64,000 bases of DNA from Sporothrix humicola (GCA_021396245.1 WNYE01000070.1:159266-223265), one strand, 5' to 3'; positions 21,541 through 33,251 are shown, numbered from the stretch's first letter. Numbers and translations are program-made. Notes: generated from the letters alone by a model not told the origin.

Positions 21541-23033
21541 ATGAGTGCCCGGACTACCACCAGAGCCTTTGGCGCCCTGCGCGTAAGTGAACTCAGGAGG
21601 CGTCGCCAAAGAAGCATCGTCAAAAATAACAAGATTGCTAACGAAAACAGCCCCTCGGCCGCAAGACCACCCCCCTGGCGTTCCGCCCCCGCCACTACTC
21701 TGCCTCGGCCGAGCCGGATCTGAAGGCCACGCTCAAGGAGGTCATCCCGGCCAAGCGCGAGCTGCTCAAGAAGGTCAAGGCCAACGGCGGCAAGGTCATT
21801 GGCGAGGTCAAGGTCGAGAACACCATTGGCGGCATGCGCGGCCTCAAGGCTATGCTGTGGGAGGCGTCCGTTGTCGACCCCGAGGAGGGCATCCGCTTCC
21901 ACGGCCGCACCATCAAGGACTGCCAGCGCGAGCTGCCCAAGGGCACCACCGGCACGGAGATGCTGCCCGAGGCCATGTTCTGGCTGCTGCTGACGGGCCA
22001 GGTGCCCTCGACCGCCCAGATCCGCGCCTTCTCGCGCGAGCTGGCCGAGAAGTCGGAGCTGCCCGCCTTTGTCAACAAGCTGCTGGACGAGCTCCCGGCC
22101 GACGTCCACCCGATGACGCAGTTTTCGATTGCCGTGTCGGCCCTGAGCCACACCTCCAAGTTCGCCGCTGGCTACGCTGCCGGCATGAACAAGGCCGACT
22201 ACTGGGAGCCCACGTTCGACGACTGTATCTCGCTGCTGGCCAAGCTGCCCACCGTCGCCGCCAAGATCTACCAGAACGCCTACAACGGCGGCGGAGCCCT
22301 GCCCGCCAAGGTCGACCCCAACCAGGATTGGTCGTACAACTTCGCGGCCCTGCTCGGCAAGGGCGGCAAGGAGAACGAGGACTTCCAGGACCTGCTCCGT
22401 CTGTACCTGGCCCTGCACGGTGACCACGAGGGCGGCAACGTCTCGGCCCACGCCACCCACCTGGTCGGCTCCGCCCTCAGCGACCCCTTCCTGAGCTACA
22501 GCGCCGGTCTGCAGGGTCTGGCCGGCCCGCTCCACGGTCTGGCCGCCCAGGAGGTGCTCCGCTGGGTCCTCCAGATGAAGGATGCCATCCCCGCCAACTA
22601 CACGCCCCAGGACGTCAAGGACTACCTGTGGTCGACGCTCAACTCGGGCCGTGTCGTGCCCGGCTACGGCCACGGTGTGCTGCGCAAGCCCGACCCGCGC
22701 TTCGAGGCCCTCATGGACTACGCCGCCGCCCGCCCCGACATCTCGGCCAACCCCGTCTTCGGCATCGTCCGCGCCAACAGCGAGATCGCCCCCGGCGTCC
22801 TCAAGGAGCACGGCAAGACCAAGAACCCCTACCCCAACGTCGACTCGGCGTCGGGTGTCCTGTTCCACCACTACGGCTTCCACGAGACCCTGTACTACAC
22901 CGCCACGTTCGGTGTCTCGCGTGGTCTCGGCCCGCTGGCCCAGCTTATCTGGGACCGCATCCTGGGCCTGCCCATTGAGCGCCCCAAGAGCATTGACCTC
23001 AAGGGCCTGATGGAGCTGATTGAGAAGAACTAA
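21541..23033 (+). CDS. mcsA: 2-Methylcitrate synthase, mitochondrial (citrate synthase superfamily)
   Basis: Two exons, 21541-21582 and 21651-23033, encode 474 aa. The intron is 68 bp (GTAAGT donor, GCTAAC branch site, ACAG acceptor). The enzyme condenses propionyl-CoA with oxaloacetate in the methylcitrate cycle, detoxifying propionyl-CoA in mitochondria, and usually retains citrate synthase activity. The first 30 residues are rich in Arg, Ser, Thr and Ala with almost no acids, a typical mitochondrial presequence. The catalytic triad is visible: H309 in GLAGPLHGLA, H355 in VPGYGHGVLRKPDPRF and D412 in YPNVDSASGVL. The segment EPDLKATLKEVIPAKRELLKKVK and the GGKENEDFQDLLRLYLALHGDHEG block match fungal methylcitrate synthases as I recall them, more than primary citrate synthase. 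A tree with both paralogues would settle this. Confidence 0.88.
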
Positions 23034-25748
23034 GCGGCTTTTTGGATAACAAATAAAACCAAAGAGGGGCGTTCTCTTTTTGGACACCAGATGGAACAAA
23101 AAGAGGATAGAATAAAAGGGACAAAAAGGGGAGTCGTTTTGGTATAACTTTTACTTTTATTTTTACGTTTTTGAATGATAAACTAGAACCATGACCAGAT
23201 CAGACAACTTGACATTCAGGCGTGTTACAAAATCGTGAGCTTTGGCAATTGACTGTACACAAGGCTCCCAGCTTTCTGTCCAGACAACATGACGCAACGG
23301 AAATTCAACGGTAAGTGGATAGTGGATCACCTGTCAGGAAGTCGTCGACCGTACTGAGTAGTACGGAGTAATTAACCGACTACGTGCCCTCGGCTCTTTC
23401 GTGACTTTTTTGGATTTATTTTTAGTTTTACTTTTAGCACAGTTCTTCTGTTGTTGCGTGAATTTCAGCGCGCCTTTACCCCGCCACGTCCCCCGAGATT
23501 CCACCCCCTGGCGCTTTCCCCATCCATTCCTCCATTCCCCATACTGAGGGAAAGAGCCCCTCCGAATAGGGCAAGAATCCGTGTTAGTCTTTACCGTAAG
23601 CTCCCAGGTAAGAACTTCCACAGCAAACGTGCTCCACCAAAAACTGCGATTCGTGGGACGAACGGCCTTTGCCCTCTCTCTCTTCCAAGCCAAGCTGAAT
23701 CATGAAAACATGAAAATGACCAAAAAAGAGGAACCCTTGTGGCCGAGATCGGTGGCGTTTCGGCCAGCTCTATGAAAAGGCAGGAAATCGGGCACCTGTC
23801 GGCCAACAATCAAAAATCAAAAATCAAAAGATCTGATTGCTGCATGTCTGCTTTTTCGCAAAATACTGGTGGTGTAAACAGCGGTCACCGAGTATGAGAT
23901 AAGATAAAGAGGATACGATGCACAATGTAAGATGTGCAAGAATAGAAAACTCCGAAATAAACATGTGAGACGACGCGTGACGAAAACCATGTCAGGTCAT
24001 ACCCTCAAGACGCAAAGACACAACAACGCAAAGACGGGTTGTGGAATGACGGCTGGCAAACGGCTCGCTTCCTCTCTCGTGAATGCTCAGCTTTGGTCCA
24101 TCTCTGGTCCATGACGGAACGACACAAGTAGAAAGCCGATGGCAGGTCCCCAGTCTTCCCCATCTCTTCTCCATCATTCATAAGGATTGTTATCCGAATG
24201 TGGCGACATGATTGTGGCACAGTTCTTGTGGTTATTTCGTTAGCTTTGTGTATTTTGTCCGGGGCCGCTCCGTCCGATCTTGAAGGAACACTGTCAAAAG
24301 GGAAAGGATCACATTTACATCGGGCACGCTTAGACGGCATGCGTACACAAGAGTGCGTAAACAACTGCGTGGACAGATGCGTGGACAAGCATGTTGTACG
24401 TCGTGCGCCGCCGGAAAATAGACAAAAAGACAAAAACAGATCCTCGCGATCCATCCTGCCAAGAAAGACAAATTGCAATGATCAATTGACTTCTCACCAG
24501 AGGATGCTCAGCACATTGCTAGAGGGTCTTTGAAAGCATGGCATGGAAGGAGATCGATGGCCGAGGCTACCAAGGATTAGACGACACTTTTCAATTTAAG
24601 CTTAATTCAAGCTGTTCATTGGCAGACAGAAGAATAACACAAAAGGGGAGTGCCCGACTTTGATTTTGAAGCACCCATTTTGTCCTGCCGCCTGCCGTCT
24701 GGCTTTAAAGATTTTAAAAATAGCACTCGCTATAGAGCATCCATATTGACGTCCCTTGTATTGGCTGTTATGCTGGCGGTATTCCGGGCTACGGCTGTCA
24801 GGTGTTCGTCCCTGTTAATGGCCCTGTTTATGTGCCCTTTCTAAATTTTAATTTTAATTTCGTCTGTCGTCTGTCTTTCGGGGCGTCTACTGAATTTAGA
24901 TTTGGAGTTCGACTGCAAGAGTTAAAAGCGACATGTAAAGTGCATTTTGTGGAGAGATTCATCATCCAACGCTCACGACGAACTCACGAGATCGGTTCCT
25001 ACAGCGCCATCTCCACCTGTCGTTTATTTGCTGTCTATTTGGCATCTACTATCGAGATGCAGCTCTTCCTTGTGCCTGGTCCGATATTTCCTTCACGCGC
25101 CTCCCCTGCCGCTTCTCAGGGAAAGAGACGATGAAAATCGGTCGCCAACGTGCTGCCATTGCATCTCGTATACCACATAGTGTACCTCATAGTATGCCAC
25201 ATAATTCCAAAAAGCAGTTCCTCGGCTCGCCCGTCCAGCCCCCGTCGAATATCGAATCGAGAGAAGAAATAGATTGCATTGACGTAGCTTTGCTTGGGTC
25301 AGTCATATCGCAGCCATATTGTAGCCAATTATGGGCTATGGTCCGCCCAAACTCGGCAAGGGACGGGTCTAGATTTTAACCACAATGCTTTATTTGCCAG
25401 CCAGAACTCATTGTCCGGTTGAGCCGTCTGGGCACAACAATGCAGGGACAAGAGTCAAAAAAGGAGAAAAGCTCTACTATGTATGGTGGAGAGACACGCG
25501 GAGGAGTTGCACTGGTTCCGTCGCTGGGTCGACAATTGCGCTCTCAGATACAGCGTTGTTGGTATTTTCATTTTGTGCCCTGGATGTAGAGGATTGTTTT
25601 GCTCGGGCACACTCTTATTTTGTAGATTGTAAGAGGTAGTTTAATAGCTGGTTGTTCTTTGTTTTGATTCTAAAAAAAAATATAAGTTTGTAAATGTGGC
25701 AAGCAGTTTTTTTTTAATTAAAGTTCTACCCTCAATAAATAAAAAAGG

Positions 25749-25771
25749 AAAAAAAAAAAAAAAAAAAAAAA
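25749..25771. repeat. Poly-A tract (A23) in an AT-rich patch
   Basis: There are 23 consecutive A, preceded by A6GG. The surrounding 150 bp (about 25660-25800) is strongly AT-rich compared with neighbouring intergenic DNA. Confidence 0.9.
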
Positions 25772-27216
25772 TCAAACAAAAATAAATGGAACAAAGATAA
25801 CTCAAACAAGATACAGTGAAATATTTTCTTCATCATTCATCACACGTTTTTCTCGTTACCCACGATAAAAGATTCAACATCGCAGCGTCCTTGATCTAGA
25901 CTGATCTGGATGTCGAGTATGATATTGTGGCACTCTTGACAACCATCTAGACTAACACCCCAATCGCCACTAATAACAATAGATGAGCACCAAGCGCAAT
26001 AACAGCTATTATTCCAAATTCTTTACAGTTCCGGATTTCTGGACTCCCTACGCGAATGCACGAGTACAAAAATAAACAAATTAAGAGGGCGACCTGGGAA
26101 CGCATCCAACATCTAATATCAATCGCAAAGGTCGTATGTCGGTGGAGATGTTTACATAAAGTAAAGAAAGAGAAAAAAAATGAACGAAAAAAATAAACCA
26201 ACCGGAGCACCCTTACTGGACGGAACTGGGATATATTTGGTAACATCTGCACAACATCTACGACGTACAGATATTGTGGTTCCTAAACGATGTGAAGAAT
26301 TAATAACTAAAAACTGTCGATCTCTGGCCACGCATCCTTGGCACTGGTTGTGTCGATTGTGTCTTCTCCGCGTATTGTGTTTTGGTGGTTCTGTCTGCAC
26401 TCTCAAAACTCAAGAGTTCTCAACGTTACCTCCGTTACGAATTAGGAAAGGCAAGAAAAGGGGAGAGGCCGGTCATTGTTTATCAACGTGCCGTGTCTTG
26501 GCGGCATACATGCGGCGCAGCCTCACTGTCTTTTTTTTTTCGAAAGATTTCTGGCTTACAGGCGGGAAAGGAGCCGAGTCCTGGTACCAAAAAATGGCAT
26601 GGAAGGGACGAGGTCAAAACATGGAGAAAATTCGACAAAGACACCAAAAAAGGAAATCAACTACGGACATTGCTGGCTTGTCAAAGCTGTGGTTGCCCAG
26701 ACGGACAATGACGCCGTCTGTCGCTCGAGCCATGCTATTTCTGTTTTTCTACGTATATTCTTTCCATATTACGGATGACAGCGAGGACCCAGTCCGAAAG
26801 GTCAGACGAGCAGTTAGGCAAAAGACAAAGCAAAGGGACAAGAAAAACTGGAAGGAAAAAGAACGCAAGAATAAGGTTAACAAAAATAAAGCCGCCGGGC
26901 AACAACGCAATCTAGAGAGGTTGGGATGGCCATTACCGTTTCCGCCACTCTTTGATTTCTTACTTTTCTTTTTTCTCTCCTTTTTTCTCCCTTTTTCTTT
27001 CTTGCCCCTTGTCGCCCGGAACACCGGCCGTCTGTATGCATCGGGCAAGCATAGCCACCGGTTTGGTGATTTTGCAAAGGGCAAGCGGGCGAGAAGGATC
27101 TCTTGGATTAATCTGGATAAAAAATTAACATGCGAGAGTCAATTTTCCACCAGTTTCCACCACCAGTTTCTACCACATCATGAGAATCCAAGCAACACAT
27201 CACGGCCCTCGATGAG

Positions 27217-27224
27217 TATATAAA
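27217..27224 (+). promoter_or_regulatory. TATA box of the DUF4360 gene
   Basis: TATATAAA lies 158 bp before the ATG at 27383. It is followed by a C/T-rich leader with repeated CATC words, typical of a strongly expressed fungal secretory gene. This is the clearest TATA box in the window. Confidence 0.55.
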
Positions 27225-27382
27225 CACAGGCCAGTCCCCTCGAAAGGAATCAATTCTTATCCTCATCACCCAGCCTCATCATCTCATCTTCTCATCTCCA
27301 CTTCAAAGCCACTCCTCAACCATCTCCTTTCTCTTTGATTCTCCATCATCTCCCTCCTTCTCTCTTTTCACTCTCCATTAAA

Positions 27383-28102
27383 ATGCGTTCTGCCGCCATC
27401 CTCTCTTTGCTCCCGGCCCTGGCCGCGGCCTCGCCCACTTTCGTCCTCGGCGAGGGCAGCACCACGCTGACCCCCGCCAGCGGCGGCGGCGCCGCCATTC
27501 CCGATGGCCTGAACCCCAGCCCCGCGGCCGACAAGCCCGACCCCAACTCGATCACCATTGTGGGCGTGGACTTCTCGGGCAGCGGCTGCCCCAGGAACTC
27601 GGTGTCGTCGTCCATCTCCCTGGATGGCACCGTTGTCACCTTTGGCTTTGACAAGTTCCAGACATTCATCGGCCCCGGCTACGACCTGGGCGACAAGACC
27701 AAGAACTGCCAGCTGCACCTGAACCTCAAGTACCCGGGCGGCTTCCAGTTTGCCGTCGTCGACAGCACCTACCACGGCTTCGCGCAGCTCGACGCCGGCG
27801 TCACGGGCACGTTCTACAGCACGTACTACTTCTCGCAGGACGCGAGCGCGACGACCACGACCCAGACGTCGATCCAAGGCGGCGGCGCGTGGGCGGCCGG
27901 CCAGGTCTACACCAAGGACGACAAGGTCCCGACGGCCAGCGTCATCTATGCGCCGTGCGGCGCCAACGGCATCCTCAATGTCAACAACCGCATCGTGCTG
28001 GCCAGTACCAACAAGACGGCCACCGGCCAGATCACCGACGACGATGCCACCATCGCCTTCACCCAGCAGTTCCACCTCCAGTGGCGCGCCTGCAAGAAGT
28101 AA
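27383..28102 (+). CDS. Secreted DUF4360 family protein
   Basis: Single exon, 239 aa. A signal peptide is evident (MRSAAILSLLPALAAAS, cleavage near 17-19). After a short Gly/Pro-rich linker, the mature domain begins with ITIVGVDFSGSGCP and continues through VSSSISLDGTVVTFGFDKF and a CQLHLNLKYPGGFQFAV block. This matches the DUF4360 family of small secreted fungal proteins. Cysteines at SGC, KNCQ, APCG and RACKK could form two disulfides. The biochemical role of the family is unknown. The ATG at 27383 is used because the earlier in-frame codons read as a CT-rich leader. The gene is convergent with the CRH-type enzyme, 588 bp away. Confidence 0.88.
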   Translation: MRSAAILSLLPALAAASPTFVLGEGSTTLTPASGGGAAIPDGLNPSPAADKPDPNSITIVGVDFSGSGCPRNSVSSSISLDGTVVTFGFDKFQTFIGPGYDLGDKTKNCQLHLNLKYPGGFQFAVVDSTYHGFAQLDAGVTGTFYSTYYFSQDASATTTTQTSIQGGGAWAAGQVYTKDDKVPTASVIYAPCGANGILNVNNRIVLASTNKTATGQITDDDATIAFTQQFHLQWRACKK

Positions 28103-28690
28103 GCGTGGGGCAACAGTCCAGACGTAAGCTTCTCAATTTTCGAGGGGAGAGGTCGAGGAGATCGATGAGGCGATGGGTCGATGAGAGGCCGTCGGTTGCC
28201 AGGAACTGCGCATCGGTGCAGCTTTCCAGTCCATCGTTTTCTTTCATTCAACATGCTGTATGTATTTTGTTAATTCATCCACGCCGTACATAGCTGGCCA
28301 ATTTCACTATCCAAATTTCAAACAATATCAAATCAAAATCAATGCCGAAAAGAAGCAAAATCATTGGGATCGTGGTGATCGTGGCTGTAGACGAGACAAA
28401 TGGGTTATATGAAATAAGCGAGAGTTATCCAAGACGCAGTAAAATCAAAAACAAAATCAGACGGCTATTAACACAGGGGTTTCCAATGAAGAATCAAAGG
28501 GGTAAAATATGACAAATGACATGAGAAAGTATAATGAAAAGGATGATCCGTAAACAAAAAGAGGGCATGCCATGCGTATGACGTCGTATGTACACAACAG
28601 CTCAGCTACATGATTCCAGCACGCATTCGCCTTTCCAGCGCCTGCATAGCACGCCCAAGACGCAAGCAACGACAACACCAACACTACTCA
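28103..28690. other. Intergenic region between convergent genes
   Basis: This 588-bp stretch contains the 3' flanks of the DUF4360 and CRH-type genes. The middle (about 28300-28560) is A-rich with several AATCAAA words. I see no coding frame or RNA gene. Confidence 0.55.
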
Positions 28691-30523
28691 CTACCGCCAG
28701 TAGTTGTTGTCGAAGCCGCTGCCTTGTGCGCCTGGCGCGCCGCGGCTGTAGTTGTCGTGGCTGCCGCCATACGACGGGCCATTCCTGCTGTTGTAGTTGT
28801 TGCCGCCACCGTAGTTATCGTCACCGTAGCCAGGAGCAGCACTGGCGCTCCGCCAGCCGGCGTTGGCGTTGGCCGTGTAGCTGCGCTGGGGTGTTGGTGC
28901 GGCAAAAGCGGGCGACTGCGTCCGCACAATGCCGTCGTAGCCGTTCATGTGAGAAGGGGCCGGGGACGCACGCATCTGCGCGTTGGGCGCCGAGAAGCTG
29001 CGCGAGGCCGTGCTGCCGGGGCCAAAGGTGGGCGACGTTGGAGATGCGAGGCCGGGAATGGGCGAGTGCATCGGCGAGACGGGCGGGTGGGGAGACTGCA
29101 TACGGCCGTCCTGGGGATGGGGACTGCGGGTGCCGTTGTAGCTGCCGCTGTTGTTGTACATGTTCCGGTTGTTGTAGCCTGGGCTCTGGGGACCTGGGCT
29201 GCGGGGGCCCGGGCTCTGAGCGCCGTTGTGCAGGAGAGGCATCGGGCTGCGCATGGCAGACGCGGCAGCCACACCGCCAGCAGCACCGGCGGCACCGCCA
29301 ATGGCAGCGGCGCCCCACGCGCGGTCCTTCTCGTCGGCAATGCTGTCGGGCGTCTGGGGCACGTTGTAGGCGGTGGCACTGGCGCTGCCGTCCTTGGCCA
29401 TGTCGCGGGCGTTGTAGTCGGCGCCCGACTCGTTGGTCAGGCTGTCCGGGTTGATGCCGGCCTTCTTGAACTGCTCGAGCTCGAGACGCTCGGCCTGGAT
29501 GCGCTGCTCGTACAGACGGTTCTCCTCCCGTCCGCGCCTGCGTTGCTTGATGCAGTAGTACAGGCCGACAGCGACGATAATGGCGGCCACGGCGCCCGCA
29601 GACGAGTAGACGGCAATGTGGGCGACGGGCGACAGGTCGTTCCACTTCTCGGCGAGCGTCTTGGGCGGCACAGCATTAATCGTCTCGACAGCCGTGGAGT
29701 TGCCGGCCGCGATCTTGATGCTCTCCCAGGTGCCCGAGTGGTCGCCGTACGAGTATTCCTTGCCGGTGTTGTAATCGGTGACGCGGGCGCTCTTGACGTA
29801 CATGTTGAAGGGGCCCTTGGTGTAGTCGGTGGTGCCGCCAGCCCACTCACGGGTACCCTCGGGCAGCGACGGGTCGCCACCGGCCCAGATGCCTAGAGAA
29901 ATGCGGGCGGGCGTCTGAGGATAATTAAAGGTGCTGTTGGCCTCCTTGGGCAGCAGCGTGCGGACCTTGGTGCCGTCAATGTAGTAGGTCAGCGACTCGT
30001 TGGTCCAGACCGTCGTGTAGTTGTGGAAGTCGTTGCTGATGCCGCCCTCGACCGGGTAGTAGATGGCGTTGTTGAAGTCCTGGCGGCCCTTGCCAAAGTA
30101 GTTGGTCTCGACGTACGACTGGTTGCCGCCCATGAACTCGAGATCGATCTCGTCCAGGTCGTCGCTCAGGAACATGACCGACGAGATGACGCCCGTGCCG
30201 CTGGCGGCCTTGATCATCATTTCTGTGCGGCCAAAGAAGATGTAGAAGGACGACCGGATCGTCGGCGAGTCGCCCTGCTTGTTGATGGTGAACTGGGCGC
30301 CGTTCTCGTTGGAGTACGACACCGAGCCGGCCGTCGTGACCCAGAAGTCGGCTGACGGCGTGACATTAAAGTTGAAGAAGTGGTCGGTGCCAAACGCCGG
30401 GTCGGCCGGACATCCTGTTGTGTTGAGCGGCTGGCAGTCGGTGGTGACCTGGGCGGTGGCGGTGTGTGCAAACAGCGAGAGTGCCGTGGCCACGAGGGCC
30501 AGCGGCGAGTAGAGTCGTGTCAT
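28691..30523 (-). CDS. CRH-family GH16 transglycosylase with transmembrane anchor and long cytoplasmic tail
   Basis: Single exon, 610 aa. CRH enzymes cross-link chitin to beta-glucan in the fungal cell wall. The order is signal peptide (1-24), GH16 domain (about 28-265) with catalytic motif DEIDLEFMG (E125 and E129, D127 between them), and a Thr/Ser-poor juxtamembrane stretch. A single hydrophobic segment follows (about 301-324, ending LYYCIKQRRRG), then a cytoplasmic tail of roughly 285 residues. That tail is rich in Asn, Gly, Pro and Ser, with SPGP/SPGY-type repeats around residue 430. Yeast Crh1 and Utr2 are GPI-anchored. Here the C-terminus (NNYWR) is not a GPI signal, so the protein is predicted to be type I membrane-bound. 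Activity is inferred from the intact motif. Confidence 0.9.
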   Translation of the reverse strand: MTRLYSPLALVATALSLFAHTATAQVTTDCQPLNTTGCPADPAFGTDHFFNFNVTPSADFWVTTAGSVSYSNENGAQFTINKQGDSPTIRSSFYIFFGRTEMMIKAASGTGVISSVMFLSDDLDEIDLEFMGGNQSYVETNYFGKGRQDFNNAIYYPVEGGISNDFHNYTTVWTNESLTYYIDGTKVRTLLPKEANSTFNYPQTPARISLGIWAGGDPSLPEGTREWAGGTTDYTKGPFNMYVKSARVTDYNTGKEYSYGDHSGTWESIKIAAGNSTAVETINAVPPKTLAEKWNDLSPVAHIAVYSSAGAVAAIIVAVGLYYCIKQRRRGREENRLYEQRIQAERLELEQFKKAGINPDSLTNESGADYNARDMAKDGSASATAYNVPQTPDSIADEKDRAWGAAAIGGAAGAAGGVAAASAMRSPMPLLHNGAQSPGPRSPGPQSPGYNNRNMYNNSGSYNGTRSPHPQDGRMQSPHPPVSPMHSPIPGLASPTSPTFGPGSTASRSFSAPNAQMRASPAPSHMNGYDGIVRTQSPAFAAPTPQRSYTANANAGWRSASAAPGYGDDNYGGGNNYNSRNGPSYGGSHDNYSRGAPGAQGSGFDNNYWR

Positions 30524-31766
30524 CGTGTTTGTGTTTGTGTATTGTGAGTATCTGTCCAGCAGGTGGTGTGTATCAAAAGGAATGTGGTGATGTTGTCGGC
30601 GTCAAGCCGAGTGAGACGATTCTCACAGATCGTGGTGTCCCAGAGGTAAAAAGGGAGCGTCGATAGTAAAAATATCAAAACAGAAAATTAAAAGTACTCG
30701 CTGCGTCGGGATAAGGAGTGGCCACGAGATCTCACGATATGAGAGATCACGCAAAACAAAGCGGCGATGCGCGATGGGGTGGAAAGGAGGAAAAAGGGGA
30801 AAGGGAGAGAAAATGGTGACGCGAACGCAACCAGCAAGGAAGGAGAGGACGTCGAGGCCAAAGCAACGACTGTTGTTGAACAACTGCAGAAAAAAAGGAA
30901 AGAATGGAGCAAGATGAGGTAAAAAGCCCTCCCTTTGAAGAGTCAAAACAGGCTGGGGTTTGAAAGAGAAAGGCAAGAACGATTCCCCATCGCAGTCGAA
31001 ATTAAAGGGCAGGAAAGAGCGAGGCAGGCAAGCGAGACTGAGACTCGATAGAGCAAGAGCAGGCAAGGACAAGCCAGACCCAGCCAGGGAAGGTGCCACT
31101 ACCAAACAGGAAAGAATGAAGGGGACACAGGGTCGACACTCACAAGCCCAGAAAGAAAGGGGCGACGGGGTCAACAGTGAAGCCGCTAGGCCCATCCTGG
31201 GCGCTGAAGGGAGCGTCAATGCAACTTTAACTTTTCCTCTACCACAGACTACGACATATTACAGGAATAAACTCTCACAAAAATCTCGAGGGGCACAAAT
31301 AAGAAACAGACGAGCAGAAGCATAAAGATGCACAATACTCTATTTCGCGACGGGGTCACAGACGGGGGTTCGATGTAAGTGCTCCACGCATTGGCAGCTG
31401 TGATTGGCTGATCTCGGAAGCGGCGGCTGCTGGTTGGACAGTAGTTTCGCTAGCCCGTCTCCCAGTCTAGTCAGGGGTAAAAAAGAGTCCACAGCTTCTG
31501 CGACGTGGCCAGGGTCTTTCCCTCGCTCTCGCGCCTGCCATTTGTCTGGCGAGCCTGGTTGGCCTGGCTCTTGCTGGTTCTTGCTGCAGGGGCAGTCGGA
31601 AGGCCATTGGTCTGGCGGCCGGCCGTGCCTGCCAAAACCAGGGAAGTCCCGCTTTGTCATGCCGTCTTTCCAACTGTTGGCGGGAGGGAGCGAAGAGAGG
31701 CTCTCTCGGCTCTTTCCCAGAAGCAGTGGCGCAGCGAAAGCGGCAAGGGATCGCCCCCAAGAAAGC

Positions 31767-31787
31767 AAAAAAAAAAAAAAAAAAAAA
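31767..31787. repeat. Poly-A tract (A21)
   Basis: There are 21 consecutive A within an otherwise GC-rich intergenic stretch. It is a mononucleotide microsatellite and therefore likely length-variable. Confidence 0.9.
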
Positions 31788-32700
31788 GGGCAAGAACGAT
31801 GCTGGACAGCGATCCCCCAGCAGGAACGCACTCTCCACGATACCGACACTGTACTGTGTAAATTATGCATTTTGGCTCTGTAAATTAATCTAATCACGGG
31901 ACGATCTGCTTGTAGTGCGCCAATATCAAGTGCTGGGCAGGCTTGGAAGGTAAAGAGCAAAAGAAATGAGGCACCGAATTTACACTCTCAACACCCAAGA
32001 AACAATGATCGCAATCTCTTCAACAAGACCAGACAAGTGATGATGCAAGATGCAGGTTCATTGACAGCAGCTAGCGCTTGTAACGGCACTTAGTCGACAT
32101 TAGTGTGTGCACTAAATCTCGAGATACAGGGACTTGGTGTTTGCACAACTCTCCCACATGCTTGTTTTTGGGGAGGCTTGTCTCTGTTTTTCCAGTTTGG
32201 TGGCGGCCTTTTGGCGGCTTGATGCGGCCGTATTTTTTTTTCTCTTTCTTTTCTTCCCTGTTTCGCATCGTGTGCGACCATTTTGTGCATGCGCATGTGC
32301 AGGGCAGAGAACCAGGAAGGCGGTTGTTTCAGGCCATGCAGGTCTTTTCCCATTCTTGGGGTCTTTTGGTTTCAATGTTTGACGCTGTGCTATGGAGGGT
32401 TCCATTTTGAGCTTTGTGCTTATTTTGTGTGAGGAAACACAGCCGGCCGAAGGCGAGTGCACAAGAAAGATAAGGGACGGGGGCAGAAGAGGAAAAGAGA
32501 ACCTTGGCACGACCACTGGCTGGCCCTCTTTTGCTCTTTTCACCCTGTTCCGGCCTCGCGGGGGTGGGCAGGTGGGACGAAACAGATGCTGGCGCTTTGT
32601 GGTTATCGACGAGAGAGAGAGAGAGGAAAAGAGAAAGAGAGAAGAGAAAGATGGACAGTGAGAGGGGCAGATCGACAGAGGCACAGGCTCAATCGCAGGC

Positions 32701-32730
32701 TGGTTCCTGGTTCTGGTTCTGGTTCCTTGG
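32701..32730. repeat. GGTTCT-type hexamer repeat
   Basis: About five imperfect copies of GGTTCT/GGTTCC lie in tandem. I see no evident gene context. Confidence 0.75.
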
Positions 32731-33251
32731 TTATTGGGACCACGATTTACGACGTATGCTTGGCCAAATATATGTGCGTTGTACAGATCACGGAGTGCCA
32801 CATCCGGAGTACGGAGTACAAAGAGGCAAAGAATAGAAACAGAAAGAAGGCATATGACCAGCACGAGACGAACACTTTAAAGAACCGCCAATGATGTAAA
32901 CCAAAAACAAAACATTTTGTCTATTCCCAAATCAAATCTTCCATCTACGTGTAGTAAGAAAGCAGAAAGCTGAACCTGTCTATCTATATGCGCTGTACGA
33001 AACATAACAGGGCCAAAAGAAAAGTGAGAGAAAGAGAAACTGAAACGTGAGGCCCGAAGAGCGAAAACAAAAGACCGACAGAAAAGAGAGAAACGTAAAC
33101 AGAAAGCAGAAAAAAAAAGATCCGTCTATGCAACATTAAATAGCGTAAAACAATGTCGTGCAGGAAGAAGAAAGAAAATCGTACCAAGTAAAACGACAAA
33201 AGAGAACGTCATTAAGATGAGAGAAGAAAAAGGAGGCGACACGGGAAGCGT

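Larger units (their letters stand above)
23034..27382. other. Long gene-poor region
   Basis: This 4.3 kb stretch has no gene I can support. It contains the 9-mer TACGGAGTA (23362-23370), a poly-A-bearing AT-rich patch near 25660-25800, TACGACGTA at 26259-26267, and the DUF4360 promoter at the right edge. Two open frames are noted only as curiosities: 24198-24533 plus (111 codons, with a signal-peptide-like start) and 26180-27223 plus (347 codons). Neither shows the codon bias of the genes nearby. Confidence 0.55.
30524..33251. other. Intergenic region upstream of the CRH-type gene
   Basis: This 2.7 kb stretch lies between two minus-strand genes. It holds the CRH-type promoter on the left and the New1 3' flank on the right. 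It includes a poly-A21 tract, a (GA)7 run at 32611-32624, a GGTTCT-like repeat, TACGACGTA at 32748-32756 and TACGGAGTA at 32810-32818. A minus-strand frame at 31340-31960 contains the translated poly-A tract and is not gene-like. Confidence 0.55.

Noticed and set aside
21504..23099. 531-codon minus-strand frame over methylcitrate synthase
   Set aside because: Antisense shadow of a strongly biased gene. The sense strand has all catalytic residues in place.
28610..29896. 428-codon plus-strand frame over the CRH-type gene
   Set aside because: Antisense shadow caused by codon bias and repeats in the tail.
31365..31385. GGGTTCGAT word resembling a tRNA T-arm
   Set aside because: No matching acceptor, D-arm or anticodon stem could be found around it. 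No other tRNA-like locus was seen by eye.
31340..31960. 206-codon minus-strand frame with a poly-Phe run
   Set aside because: It translates the A21 microsatellite and lacks coding bias.
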